Notes: generated by a model not told the origin, from the letters alone. Shown: positions 31,371 through 41,276, counted from the first letter of the stretch. The stretch is DNA of 64,000 nt from Lepiota brunneoincarnata (GCA_023014365.1 JAEBUN010000043.1:272693-336692); one strand, 5' to 3'. Made by a program: numbers and translations.

Positions 31371-33287
31371 TTAGAAACCCAACTCCGAGTTCCAAGTCTT
31401 CGCGCCACTCCTGGTGTCCAAATACTGGCTTGCCGAGGGCGTACCATCTGTCAAACCACTAAGCTTAGCCTGTATCTGGGCCAATTGCTCGGCCAAAGAC
31501 TGTATCTCGACATTATCATCCTTTCTGGTCATAAGCTTAACCTTTGGGGCACTCCCGGTGTGGATGGCAACTGTCTCTAACATTTCCATGCGCTGCTTCA
31601 GATGGCGGACTTCTTCTTCCGCTGGTGACCTTTGGTTTTCTGACCTCGGGAACGCTCTCTGTGCAAACACCGCTGACGTTGGCACTTGCGGTAACTCAGG
31701 CTCAACCTCCGGCAGTTCTGGTATCTGAACAAAGAGTTGTCCCTTTGTCGCATAGTACTTTGCCACTTTCTCTTTAATAGGCCCTTCTCCTCGAGGGATA
31801 CTCGAGCCATCTCCCATATATATTTTGTTCCCTTCGACTCTAATTCGGCCAGCTTGTTTATCCGCCTCCATGTCCGGGCAGAATAACCAACTATGCCCTA
31901 ATAACCAGCAGTAGAAACACTTGCGATTGGAAAGCGACCCTGCCGACCCACTTCCGGTATTCCTCTGAGCGTGATTATAACCGGCATGATTATGTCCTTC
32001 TTTCGCCAAACTCTCTAAGTATGATTTTAAGGTATGCCCCTGGATATTCATGAGGTCCTTAAGCTCAGCGAGACCGCCTGCCATCTGCGAGACTTCATCC
32101 TGAAACTTCTGTTTTAAGCTTTGCAGCTCTTGCTTTACTACAGGGTCATAAGTCCCTGTTCTGGACGTCGCAGGTGGATGGCTCATTGATGCCGAGTTCA
32201 CCGGCCTTGAATCCTGATGAAGGGATCGCATAAGTGTTTTGCCAATCGAAATTTCGACGGCTTTATCCATGACGATCCTCCAATCATAGGGGTCCTCTTC
32301 GCGTAAATCCTTCGCAGTTAGTGCCGACCCATCGCTCGCGGTTCTACGTGCCCCGGTGATCGCTAATCTCGCATTGAGTACGTCCTGGAACACGGAGTCC
32401 AGTGCGCTCGTAAATAACTCGACTAGCTCTCGGTTCGAGACTACCGCCGGCGACTTCAGGCACTTCTCTGCTTCTAGGATGAATCGCCTTTTGAAGTCTA
32501 AGACTCTATGCTCCTCATTCATTGCAATGCCTCTACTCTCTGTGCAGAGTTCCCTCAATCGTCGCACTGAGCCCTGCTCGGCTGCCACAGTCTCGGGATA
32601 CTCTTTCTTCAATCTCTCTACGAAGCCTGTCCAGCTTCCTGCTGGGAACTCCGCAAAACTCATCCACTCTTCATGGATATCCTGGTCCACATATGACACT
32701 GCCCAATTTATCCTTTCTGCATCGTCCGTCGTCTTCGTTATCGTGAAGAGCCGTTCAAGCGTCCAGAGATAATTTCTCAATGTCTGTGGTTTTGATGCAT
32801 CCCATCTGGGAGCATTATTGCTAAAGGGAATTGGCATACGCTCGTGTCCCATTTTTCTAGCTGTAGTCGTCGTAGACGGCGTAGTTTGGTTTGTCTGTAC
32901 AGTCGGAGTTGACTGTGATATCTGTGGTACCGTAGAGGCACCAGGAGGGTTCGTATGAAACGAGTTTTGGTTTGTAACCGCTAAGCTTAGCGTAGGAACG
33001 GTCTGGCCATCCTGGCTTTCGGTGCGCAGAATATGCGCTATGTTGCGAGCTGAGGCTGGAAGCCTTAGTGTAATTCTGGGAGCAGTAGAGGTCGGCGGTG
33101 CGACTTCTCTCGATACTGCAACTGCTGAACCACTCGCTGTGTTCGCAGCTAGAGAGTTAACAGGATCTTTTCGCTTTCGAGAGGTACTAGCGGCAATGAG
33201 GCCTTCAGAACCTTCTGGACGATTGGAATTCCGAGTAGTTCTCTGTTTTGGGGGGTCGACCTTCCTGAGACTGTTCTCGAAGGACAT
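31371..33287 (-). CDS. gag: Element C1 Gag
   Basis: The frame is open from inside the LTR, but the first plausible ATG is 33287 (M-S-F-E-N-S-L), giving 638 codons. The order is a basic, serine/threonine-rich head, a Ty3-type capsid segment (W-T-L-E-R-L-F-T-I-T, W-A-V-S-Y-V-D-Q-D-I, L-D-F-K-R-R-F-I-L-E-A-E), then a linker. A single knuckle-like C-F-Y-C-W-L-L-G-H-S-W-L-F-C fits C-X2-C-X4-H-X4-C. The helical tail has several leucine heptads. It ends L-G-F-stop at a slippery site. In C2 the homologous ATG has become ACG. Confidence 0.9.
   Translation of the reverse strand: MSFENSLRKVDPPKQRTTRNSNRPEGSEGLIAASTSRKRKDPVNSLAANTASGSAVAVSREVAPPTSTAPRITLRLPASARNIAHILRTESQDGQTVPTLSLAVTNQNSFHTNPPGASTVPQISQSTPTVQTNQTTPSTTTTARKMGHERMPIPFSNNAPRWDASKPQTLRNYLWTLERLFTITKTTDDAERINWAVSYVDQDIHEEWMSFAEFPAGSWTGFVERLKKEYPETVAAEQGSVRRLRELCTESRGIAMNEEHRVLDFKRRFILEAEKCLKSPAVVSNRELVELFTSALDSVFQDVLNARLAITGARRTASDGSALTAKDLREEDPYDWRIVMDKAVEISIGKTLMRSLHQDSRPVNSASMSHPPATSRTGTYDPVVKQELQSLKQKFQDEVSQMAGGLAELKDLMNIQGHTLKSYLESLAKEGHNHAGYNHAQRNTGSGSAGSLSNRKCFYCWLLGHSWLFCPDMEADKQAGRIRVEGNKIYMGDGSSIPRGEGPIKEKVAKYYATKGQLFVQIPELPEVEPELPQVPTSAVFAQRAFPRSENQRSPAEEEVRHLKQRMEMLETVAIHTGSAPKVKLMTRKDDNVEIQSLAEQLAQIQAKLSGLTDGTPSASQYLDTRSGAKTWNSELGF
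31374..31380 (-). promoter_or_regulatory. -1 frameshift heptamer G GGT TTC (gag to protease)
   Basis: In the gag frame the codons are TTG GGT TTC TAA. G GGT TTC fits X XXY YYZ and sits directly before the gag stop. The -1 frame opens into the protease ORF. The same heptamer and stop are kept in C2 (57659-57665). Confidence 0.72.
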
Positions 33288-33403
33288 TTTGGGTGACTTT
33301 ACGGTCTTTGCTTGAACCTTTTTCTGCTTCGCAGGTGAAAGGCGGGCCAGTGTCCAAGTCTTTTTGGTGTTTGGCTCATGAAATTCAACTGAAAACCCCC
33401 CTT

Positions 33404-33416
33404 GCGGTGGGCTCCA
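33404..33416 (-). promoter_or_regulatory. Candidate tRNA primer-binding site of element C1
   Basis: Two bases after the 5' LTR the minus strand reads TGGAGCCCACCGC. It starts with the TGG expected to pair with a tRNA CCA end. I cannot name the tRNA. This contrasts with the self-priming sites of A and B. Confidence 0.55.
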
Positions 33417-33418
33417 GA

Positions 33419-34719
33419 TGAAAAGGTAGAAACTTTCGTAGGTTTTAATATAGATAGGGGGCTTGTTTTCACTAAGCTTAGCCACTATTCGATAAGCTTA
33501 AGCTAATACAAGTGGAATGAGATAGATAATGAACAGTTTCGTCTTTTAGGGTGTTCTGGGGGTGCGTTCTGACAGCGAAATTCAAGAGAGTAGTGTTTTT
33601 AGAGGTTAACGAACAGCCGTTGAAGTTATCTTAGCCGTACGGTGCAACAATGAAAGGACAATCCCTGTCAATTCAAAGCGCTGGGTCTCTGGTCTCTGGT
33701 CTCTGGTCTCTGAACTCTGGTCTCTGTCTCTGTCTCTGTCTCTAGCACTCTGGAACTCTAAACTCTGAACTCTGGTCTCTGTCTCTGTCCCTGGGTTGGT
33801 CGACGACCGAAGAAATCACACTTAACGACGCACACTAAATAGCCCTCTGAAACCGTTCTTGATCACGGCTCGCAGACTTGCGTGTGGAAGCGGGGGTGAG
33901 ACCTCTCTCCTCTCCACGAACAAGTGCGACCGTATTTATATTGTTTAGATACATACGAGAGATAGTAAATATGAAATAGAAAACAATAAGCTTAATTGTT
34001 ACAGGCACTGTAGAACATTTTGGAAGGTTCGGCAGCATTTCTACCTCACCCTGGGTTATGGGTTTTTCTCTGATTAACGAATGGCAATCCAGCCAGACGT
34101 GCTCCATGCTCGGCTGCATTATTCTGTGTCCACGCGAGCGCGTTAAGTTTCCGGATCAATTATGATCGGAATGTATAGCGGATGGACAATCCCTTGATCC
34201 GTTGTAATTAATCTCAGTTAAGCAGAATGCCGAAGTGCCGGGACCCACAAAGCACTCGTTAATTAGGAGTCTTTGATGTTTCTAGGGTTTTGGGCATCGG
34301 GTATTGCCTCCCGAACGTTGGACGTTCCGTTCCGTGGTCCGGTCATCATTATTGAACTCGCTATAGACGTAATACGCCTGTGACAGCCGCTAGGTACATT
34401 CTTTTATGTTCAAACGCATCCGGGTTCATCAGAAAACTGCTCGTAAGGTCCCTGGATGCGACCGGGGTATACTCGATAGGCTTTGTAGAGTCCTGAATCC
34501 CTCCGGAGAGCGTTCTGATAGCTTGGTTCACTAAGCTTAGTGATAATGAGCTGGTTTGAACACTTCCGAGGCTCGAATATCCTCAGTTCGGTCGAACTGG
34601 CTACTACAGGATATAGTACCAATCCTCTATAGAGTTCTTTAATGATATAGCCAATGATTCTATGTAGAGAATCGTTCCGGAGTACGGAATTCATGTATAG
34701 GCGTGAAATCGGCATATCA
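33419..34719 (-). repeat. 5' LTR of element C1
   Basis: 1301 bp, about 99% identical to 20083-21383. It has the same TCTCTG-rich minisatellite and four TAAGCTTA sites (33473, 33493, 33987, 34532). Confidence 0.95.
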
Positions 34720-34890
34720 ACGCACCGGTCAGACAGGTTTGTGGATAGAATCAGGTGCGTGATGGAGCAGCGATGGGGAAATGGCCACCTGCGAGATGAT
34801 GGTTCTGGGCCTGCCTATAGGAATGATACCGACAGTGAAGACGAGGGATTTGGTGGTGCTGCCGGAGCTGAGCCTGAAGCTTCCCAGCCT

Positions 34891-34967
34891 GAGGCCTGCG
34901 AGAGCGATGAAGCCTGTGAGAGCGATGAAGCCTGCAAGAGTGATGAAACCTGTGAGAACGATGAAGA
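34891..34967 (+). repeat. 18-bp coding minisatellite in the transposase head
   Basis: Four imperfect copies of an 18-bp unit near GAGAGCGATGAAGCCTGT encode a repeated A-C-E-S-D-E hexapeptide in the acidic N-terminal region. Confidence 0.8.
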
Positions 34968-37040
34968 CAGCAAGGTTGATGAAGATGATGGTTTGTTCGT
35001 GGGGTCTGAGGTAGCTGGCATTTCCTCTTGGGACATGCTTGGTGAAAAATTCAAGCATGAAGTGGCGTCTGCATCCACAGGTTTGTCCTTGCTTCATGAA
35101 TCACCTGCCTCGCTAACAATACTTCAGATGCAAATGCTTTGGGGGATTCAGACCTTAATCTGCTTTGTAGCTATACGCTCAAGGTGGAGGACCACATAAC
35201 TGAGCACACCTTTAGTCAACTCCATAAAGCTTTTCCAGGCAGCAATCAGGTCAGCCTGAAAATGACCAAGAAGCGCATTCGATCCCTGTCTGGATTTCAG
35301 CCCATATGATACAGCTGTTGTATAAACAGCTGTGTTTGCTTTGTCGGGCCATATGAAGACCTCACTGAATGCCCCAACTGCAAGGAATTGCGATACACAA
35401 CTAATGGAAAGCCACGCAAGACATTCGGGTACCTTCCCCTCATTCCTCACCTACGAGCTATGTCAGCAAACCCCACACACGCGAAAAAGATGCGTTATCA
35501 GGGTGAACACATTCACAAGTCCGGCATCATTAAGGACATATTTGATGGTTCCCATTATCAGTCCTTGCTCAATACTCTCATCCCTGACACAAGTCATCCC
35601 ATGTTCTTTTTCTCCAATGAGCGCGACATCGCCCTCGGTCTTTCAACGGACGGCTTCGCTCCATTCAAACAGCATGATAAGACATGCTGGCCCATCCTCC
35701 TCATCAATTACAATCTACCCCCCAAAATACGTTTTCAGAAACATTACCACATTCACGTTGGTACAGTCCCAGGTCCAAAAAAGCCTTGGGATTGGGATTT
35801 GTTCTGCTGGCCACTTGCTCAAGAACTCATTCAGCTCGAAATAGGCGTCAAACCTTTCGACGCCATCAGTCAATCATTATTCTCGCTTCATGCCTATCTC
35901 ATCATAGCATTTGGTGACATTCCGGCCATGGCTCTGATCACACGCATGAAAGGGCAGAATGGTATTAGTCCGTGCCGTATCTGCAACATCAAAGGGATAC
36001 GCTCACACTCTCACACTTACTATGTCCCTCTTCGACAAGATAAGCTTCCCAAAGCAAATCCCCTTCAATACAACCCGTCCGACCTCCCCATTCGCACTCA
36101 CAAGGGGTTTTTAGAGCAAGCCCACACTGTGGAAATGGCCCCCAGTAACACCGTACATGAGGAACTCGCCAAACGATATGGCATCAAAGGGATACCAATC
36201 CTCAGTACCATATCCTTGCTCTCATTCCCATCTTCATTCCAATTCGACTTCATGCACCTCATTTGGGAAAATTTGATCCCTAACCTCATTCTGTTCTGGA
36301 CTTGTGAGTTCAAGGACCTAGATCACCAGGGCAAAGGCTATGCTATTGCAACGCAAATCTGGAATGAAATCGGCGCAGCTATGGCAGCATGTGGCGCAAC
36401 AATTCCGGCAGCTTTTGGAGCTTCAGTACCCAACATTGCAACTAAACAGTCACAAATGACTGCCGAGATGTATGCCATTTGGACACTTTATATTGCTCCA
36501 GTTGTGCTTCATGGCAGGTTCACAAACATGAAGTACTATGACCACTTCATGCAGCTTGTCAAACTTTTGAAGCTCTGCTTGTTGTTTGAGCTCATGGAAG
36601 AGAACTTGAAACAGATTGATGAGGGTTTCAAGTCTTGGGTTCAGATGTATGAAAAGTGAGTATCTGCCTTCTACATTGTGCTCTTATACTTAAATCAATG
36701 TAGGCTATACTATCAAAATGACCCTGTTCGACTCTCCGCTTGTCCTCTGACCCTCCATGCCATTCTTCATATTGCATGGGGTATCCAGGTGGTGGGTCCT
36801 GTCTGGATGTATTGGGCATTTCCTATGGAGCATCATTGTAACACTCTGCTTCCATTGATCAGAAGTAGACGCTACCCTTACGAATCCATCAACACCTTTG
36901 TTGTGGCGACTGCACAACTAGATCAAATACGATTATTATATGATCTTTACAAAGTGCTATCTTTGGATCCTGACAAGAAGAAAGCGGACCAAATTGTTCA
37001 TGATTTATGTATGTTCAACCTGTCATCTTGTCGTTGTTGC

Positions 37041-37701
37041 TGTTAGAGCCGGTGCGGGTCGGGACCGAAGCGGAGGGTCGGGGTGGTACCCTTGGTATAA
37101 GGCAACCGGGGGACAGGGCGAAGTCAGTACGTAGACTTCGGGACCGAGGCGGAGTACGTCGGGCAGGGGTTTGGACTTGCGGCCTCAGCTTATGTGCTGT
37201 GCCCTCCTACTGTCCTAGTCCGTATTTCAGGAAGTCGGAGCCAAAGCGGAGCGAGGCAGAAGAGAGGAGAGGATAGGGAACAGGGAGCTGGTCCGCTGCT
37301 CGATTTGATTATCAGACTGAGGAGTACAAGCCAAGTACCTACGGTATATATACTACTGGCCTTACGAACTATGACTCGTACTGACTATGTGCGGAGCGAA
37401 GCGGAGACCGATCTAGTTACAAACGGATTACGAACGGATTACGAATGGAATGGAAACGGGTACAGGTATGGAGACTAATAACGTATCTTGACTATGGACA
37501 GGAAATGGAGACAGGGGTATGAGACACCGAGGGTCAGGCGACCACAGCACGTGTGGAGGTGGTCGCATGATCGGGGCAGGGGGTTGCGGTCGGAGCAGGT
37601 CGGGGCCGAGTCGGAGGGCAGAGGGTTGTTGTGTGGAACACACGTGGAGTCGAGAAGCTGAAGTTTAAATGATTAGACTCTGAGTTGGCATGGATATGAC
37701 A
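37041..37701 (+). mobile_element. Solo LTR-B in a Tnp2 intron
   Basis: A 661-bp LTR-B with perfect target duplication GTTGC (37036-37040 and 37702-37706). It lies between the intron donor GTATGT (about 37008) and the acceptor near 37729. The coding order on both sides is undisturbed. Confidence 0.95.
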
Positions 37702-38579
37702 GTTGCTTAATCACTTGCTTGCAAACAGACCCCCTCTACATGTTTTCCGCCCCACAACGGTGTGAGGCCCTACCCCCACCCATATATAACAAAGTTCTAG
37801 CTTCTTTAGTGACACGCTTTGATGTCACAAAGCAAGCTATTCAATCCATCATAAAACAAGATCAGCCTGTCGTCCAGTATGGCAGAGTAACTCGTCTTGA
37901 AGGAGGTGATCTCATGATTGCCCGTGACTTAGTTGGGAAGAGAGAGGACAGTCAGGATGCATCCTTTGTGCAAGTTGAGTGCTATGCCCCTTCCTGCATA
38001 TGGTATCTGAATGTTCTTCATTCCAGTATACTCAACTTGTGGATTGGCATGCTCACCGAAAGAGAAGAACACCAGAATTCAGGCCATGTGATTTCTTTGG
38101 CCAACTAAAGCATATCCTAGTTCTGGAACTCCCGTCCACACCACAACTCGACTTAGCCATGCCAACAACCGTTATTCTGGCACTTATTTGTGGTGTCAAG
38201 GCAACACAGAAGAGTGGCATTTATTATTACAGTAATAAGGATTGTGGTGTTGATGAAGTTGTCGATCTAAGTACAGTGCAGTGTGTTGTTGGAAGGATAT
38301 TAGACAGGGGTGTGTGGGCCATTGTAGATCGAAGCCCTGATATGGAGATCCAGGTGGATTAAGGCTCTGATCGTGTTGATTTGCAAACCATTCAAGTCCG
38401 CCATTACAGGCCAGTAGCTACGTACTTGGTGTCTCTCAGATATCTTGGATGAGTAATTTGAGTGGATGATTCGTGCAGCCGCTGCCTTGGCCTTGATCTC
38501 ATCCAAGGTGATGAAGGTGATAGGAGAGAGGAAACTGAGTGCATTAGCAGTGTTGTCAGTCCTGTGAAGGTGCTTCTTC

Positions 38580-39022
38580 CACAGTCCTCTCTGAGTTACA
38601 GGAACAGCTCACTTCCGTTGAATCTGCAAGGGCAGTTGATGCCGCCCATCTGGCCATGGATATGGAGGCAGAGCGGGCCAAAGCTGCAGAGCTGCAGGCC
38701 AACCATGTCACCCATTCTCATGACCTTGCTACTGCACGATTGCAAGAACTTAATCAACGCCGAGAGCTTGTTAATGCCTCTGACGAGATCGAGAACCTCA
38801 AAAAGCGGCATGCTTGTGAAATTATGGACATCGAAATGGACCTCAAGAAGCGAGAACAAGAACTATGTGATGCCAACGAAGATCTACAATTATGCAAAAG
38901 CAACCTTGAACATGAACGTGGAAATGTCTCCACCCTTAAAGCCATCCTATCGCAACAGTCGACCGCTCATATTACCCTCACTACACAAGTCCAGGCACTA
39001 CAAACCAAAAACATTCTGTGAT
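38580..39022 (+). pseudogene. Coiled-coil gene fragment resembling a kinesin-14 stalk
   Basis: After a plausible intron acceptor the plus strand reads V-L-S-E-L-Q-E-Q-L and then about 130 uninterrupted residues of charged heptad-rich coiled coil. It ends with S-T-L-K-A-I-L-S-Q-Q-S-T-A-H, a pattern I associate with the stalk of Kar3-type (kinesin-14) motors of basidiomycetes. No motor domain follows. It stops shortly after and lies directly behind the Tnp2 gene in the same orientation. It may be a host gene fragment captured by the CACTA element, or the start of a truncated host gene. The family assignment is from memory. Confidence 0.4.
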
Positions 39023-39921
39023 GAGGTGAGCGTGTTATGACCAGCATACAGCGAAAGTCACTATTTGCAGAGAAACGGGCAACAAAGGTGCCTATACGGT
39101 GAAGACCCGGTTGATGAGTTGTTCGATTCAACTGAAATCGCTTGTAGATCGTCCAAAAAATGCCAAAAAATACATCAAGATATAATGATACAATTTTATA
39201 GATTGCCCCGACAGTTCACCAGTCATAACATGCCACCTTGTCCAGACTCTTTCCCCCGACCCTCCATCTTCCTCCATTCACAAAAAGCTGCGCCCCTGGC
39301 GACGTGCCATTGTGTCCATAAAGATGGAATGTCGCGACGGCGTGCTCGTTGTCGAACGCCCGCACTGTCCAGAGGCGGTGGCTATCAGTATCCGAGCTAT
39401 GTTTTTCACCCCTAAACCTCCCTCTTTCGTCAGCTATCTAATTTATTTCATTGAATACTCACATCAGGACCCAATCCACATTCCTATCTCCAAGAACTTG
39501 CGAAAGTTCATCCCTGAAGTCCACCACCGCGCTTTCCAGTGCCTGTCTCGCTCGTTTCCTCTCCCCTCCACTCGGGTTCGCCTTTGTGCGTGGATTGCGT
39601 GAATAAATATAATAATACATGTTGTTGGGAGCTGTGATAGCGACTGAGGGCAGGTGTAATGATGGCAGTTGAGGGCGGGTGTGATGATGGCAGCTGAGGG
39701 TGGGTGTGATGATGGTGGTTGGGGGCAGGTGTGGTGATGGATGCGACGTTGATGCAAACACGCGCAACAGTGACAAGGTCGCGCTTTATTTTTCCTCACT
39801 CCATCCTAACTTGAAACTTGAGAACGATTATAATTTGGATATAAAGGTACAGCTCCAGTTTTTTTTTTACAACACGTCCACACCTCGTTCATCAAATGCT
39901 CCACTCCATTGTCAGGGTTGG
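39023..39921. other. Unassigned stretch between the CACTA region and LTR-F
   Basis: No recognised gene. On the minus strand around 39465-39600 a short run reads like coding (A-L-E-S-A-V-V-D-F-R-D-E-L-S-Q), and another run lies at about 39250-39400. Neither matches a family I know. Confidence 0.35.
39638..39741 (+). repeat. Minisatellite of about 25 bp
   Basis: Four imperfect tandem units near GAGGGCGGGTGTGATGATGG with 24-27 bp spacing. Confidence 0.75.
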
Positions 39922-40307
39922 TGTTACCCGGGTTAGGGGTTCGCTCTTGAGTAGCACGGCGTTCGTGGCAAGATGTCTATACAGACTTGGTCTTGTCCTA
40001 CTAAGCGTGACTTGGAGACGACGGAGCACTATAGTCCAGCCGGTTTAAGGGCAAAGAGATATAGGAGGCAAGAACTGTATAACACTAAGATAAGGATACA
40101 AGGTATTGTACTGTATCCTTATATACTCCTAAGTGTGGCTGTACTCCTACTATAATAGTTCGGACCGGGGTAACTATGAGTCAGAGATAAGAAAACATGA
40201 GGTGTATACTAAGAATAATCCTTCTGATGTACACTACTGATAGTTTCATAGTGACATGGGAATGTGAACTAAAAGTAACTGTCCTTCTGATGTGGCTTCT
40301 GATAACA
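39922..40307 (-). mobile_element. Solo LTR-F
   Basis: A 386-bp sequence, TGTTACCCGGG...CTTCTGATAACA, inverse and homologous to 56662-57077. Perfect target duplication GTTGG (39917-39921 and 40308-40312). No internal region of this element family occurs in the window. Confidence 0.9.
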
Positions 40308-40312
40308 GTTGG

Positions 40313-40781
40313 TATTCGTTGACAAATAATGACAATGATGATGACTATGGGCTGTGGCCAAACAGATGCCTGAATACTGCTAATATTTTGTCTAACCCAC
40401 CAGCTTGCCAAACAGGATGAGTGCTATAAGTAGATCCTTCTCTCCTGCTGACGACATAAAACCTCCAGTATCATATTCCAATACTTAACATCCATGTTTA
40501 CCAATGAAAAGCGATCTTACTAAAACTGTTGCGCTTTCCTAAGGCCTGAAAAACAATAATATGTATGGTATACCCTATTCCCCCCCTTTGAGGTGTTTTT
40601 ACCACTCCTTTGGACCACCATATATTACATCATTATACCCATGACATTATCTGGCGTAAATATCGAGACTTACCATTGAAAATGACCTTACCAAAAATGT
40701 CGTTTTTTCCTACATCTTGAGAAACAACACTATCTGTAACTATTTACACACTTCACTCTTTAACGTCATATTTTACAACCC
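40313..40781. repeat. AT-rich stretch with a diverged direct duplication
   Basis: No gene is seen. A segment near 40497-40560 (TTACCAATGAAAAGCGATCT...) recurs in diverged form near 40670-40735 (TTACCATTGAAAATGACCTT...), about 172 bp apart. It probably belongs to the 3' region of element D, whose 3' LTR I could not delimit. Confidence 0.4.
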
Positions 40782-41276
40782 CTAGGGTCTCACAGTGAGT
40801 GATTCTGCCCAGGTGTGTTGCATATTGTACACAGTAGCAAGAGCCTTAGTCTGTTGTATGTGGTGGGTATAGTCATACCAGAGTTGTCGGTCATATTCTG
40901 AAATTGGAGAGTGTTCCAATTTATTCATAAAGGCTCTGTTGGTTGCAGCCTCATGCAGATCTCCGTCAGAAGGGTGATCTGGTCCATGTGGTCGTATTCC
41001 AGCTGTATGGTATCTAAGGGAGGCAGCTGGGGTGATTGTTGGTTCTGGGGTGGCATTGGGGTCAGGGATCTCGTCTCTATCAGCAGTGTAGGCTGTGGCA
41101 AAGGTGTGAGAGGGGGTGTAGGGAGATGGGGCCAGTACGGGAGTTGTCTGAAGTGTTGTATGTTCGACCTTCTGGTTATTGATGATGATTATAGAGGAAG
41201 ATGAGGAAGATGGAGAGGGAGTGGTGGAGTAGGGGGGAGTGGTTTGGGGACAAGTGAGGTTAAGGTTCATGGGCAT
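40782..41276 (-). CDS. Element D ORF3, unknown protein downstream of pol
   Basis: 164 codons are intact from ATG 41276 although the rest of D is heavily decayed. The pol stop TAA (41280-41282), one AAG codon and this ATG follow each other in the same frame, so the two ORFs could be coupled by reinitiation or stop readthrough. The N-terminus is threonine/serine/proline-rich with a serine run. The C-terminus reads E-Y-D-R-Q-L-W-Y-D-Y. There is no zinc knuckle, signal peptide or membrane segment. Its position equals ORF3/ORF4 of element A, but I see no clear sequence kinship. Confidence 0.5.
   Translation of the reverse strand: MPMNLNLTCPQTTPPYSTTPSPSSSSSSIIIINNQKVEHTTLQTTPVLAPSPYTPSHTFATAYTADRDEIPDPNATPEPTITPAASLRYHTAGIRPHGPDHPSDGDLHEAATNRAFMNKLEHSPISEYDRQLWYDYTHHIQQTKALATVYNMQHTWAESLTVRP

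Larger units (their letters stand above)
29596..31395 (-). pseudogene. Element C1 protease ORF, interrupted by a solo LTR-B
   Basis: The ORF is in the -1 frame relative to gag and overlaps its end (31371-31395). It encodes a basic, charged N-terminal region of about 200 residues. The retropepsin motif L-L-D-S-G-S-Q-I-V-S-M is near 30640. After removal of the solo LTR and one target copy, the frame continues and stops at 29596-29598, just past the next slippery site. The inserted LTR (29700-30360) splits the end of the protease, so this copy cannot make an intact protein. C2 shows the uninterrupted sequence at the same point (around 58675). Confidence 0.85.
20137..34539. repeat. Dispersed TAAGCTTA palindromes of element C1 (27 exact copies)
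   Basis: Exact copies start at 20137, 20157, 20651, 21196, 21510, 22449, 24306, 24907, 24948, 25495, 25771, 26230, 26980, 27145, 27338, 27391, 27931, 29140, 29516, 29637, 31460, 31532, 32982, 33473, 33493, 33987 and 34532. Chance predicts about 0.2 in this length. Many extend to CTAAGCTTAG. They lie in LTRs, introns, intergenic DNA and open coding sequence. Three further TAAGCTTT sites are seen near 28125, 30949 and 32115. Confidence 0.92.
20083..34719 (-). mobile_element. Element C1, giant gypsy element with antisense cargo genes
   Basis: The span is 14,637 bp including a 661-bp solo LTR-B, so native length is about 14 kb. Two 1301-bp LTRs (20083-21383 and 33419-34719) are about 99% identical, and most differences are CpG transitions. 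Minus-strand order is LTR, tRNA-type priming site, gag, protease, pol. Beyond pol lies a block of about 4.4 kb with two plus-strand spliced genes (Z, Y), then the polypurine tract and the 3' LTR. The 21384 boundary recurs in copy C3 (61678), which proves the cargo belongs to the element. No target duplication is found (TGCGG left, ACGCA right). Confidence 0.9.
34720..38362 (+). mobile_element. CACTA-type (Tnp2) DNA transposon remnant
   Basis: It is defined by its transposase gene. The 5' end is cut by element C1 at 34720. No CACTA terminal repeat could be fixed at either end. It is split by a solo LTR-B (37041-37701). Confidence 0.75.
34728..38362 (+). pseudogene. Tnp2-like transposase (CACTA/EnSpm superfamily)
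   Basis: Exons are readable from an acidic head (34728-35085), across a short intron (to about 35127), into the Tnp2 core at 35128-36656. The core shows C-P-N-C-K-E-L-R-Y, G-Y-L-P-L-I-P, L-S-T-D-G-F-A-P-F-K and T-C-W-P-I-L-L-I-N-Y-N-L-P-P. The next exon (about 36703-37010) has A-C-P-L-T-L-H-A-I-L-H and Y-W-A-F-P-M-E-H. Then come an intron holding the solo LTR-B, and terminal exons 37731-37975 and 38028-38362. The C-terminal family signature T-V-Q-C-V-V-G-R-I is present. One in-frame TGA (35307-35309) looks like CGA to TGA. The protein would cut and join its transposon ends. The gene is nearly complete but broken by that stop and by loss of the true start. Confidence 0.87.

Noticed and set aside
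20137..34539. TAAGCTTA sites as cloning or adaptor artefacts (they contain the HindIII site AAGCTT).
   Set aside because: Flanks differ at each site, open reading frames run through them, and the same sites recur in diverged copies C2 and C3.
20137..34539. The repeated palindromes as a CRISPR-like array.
   Set aside because: The unit is only 8 bp with irregular spacing and lies in coding sequence of a fungal retroelement.
41160..41240. GA-rich simple repeat as a regulatory tract.
   Set aside because: It encodes the serine run and neighbouring residues of element D ORF3 on the minus strand and is explained by that.
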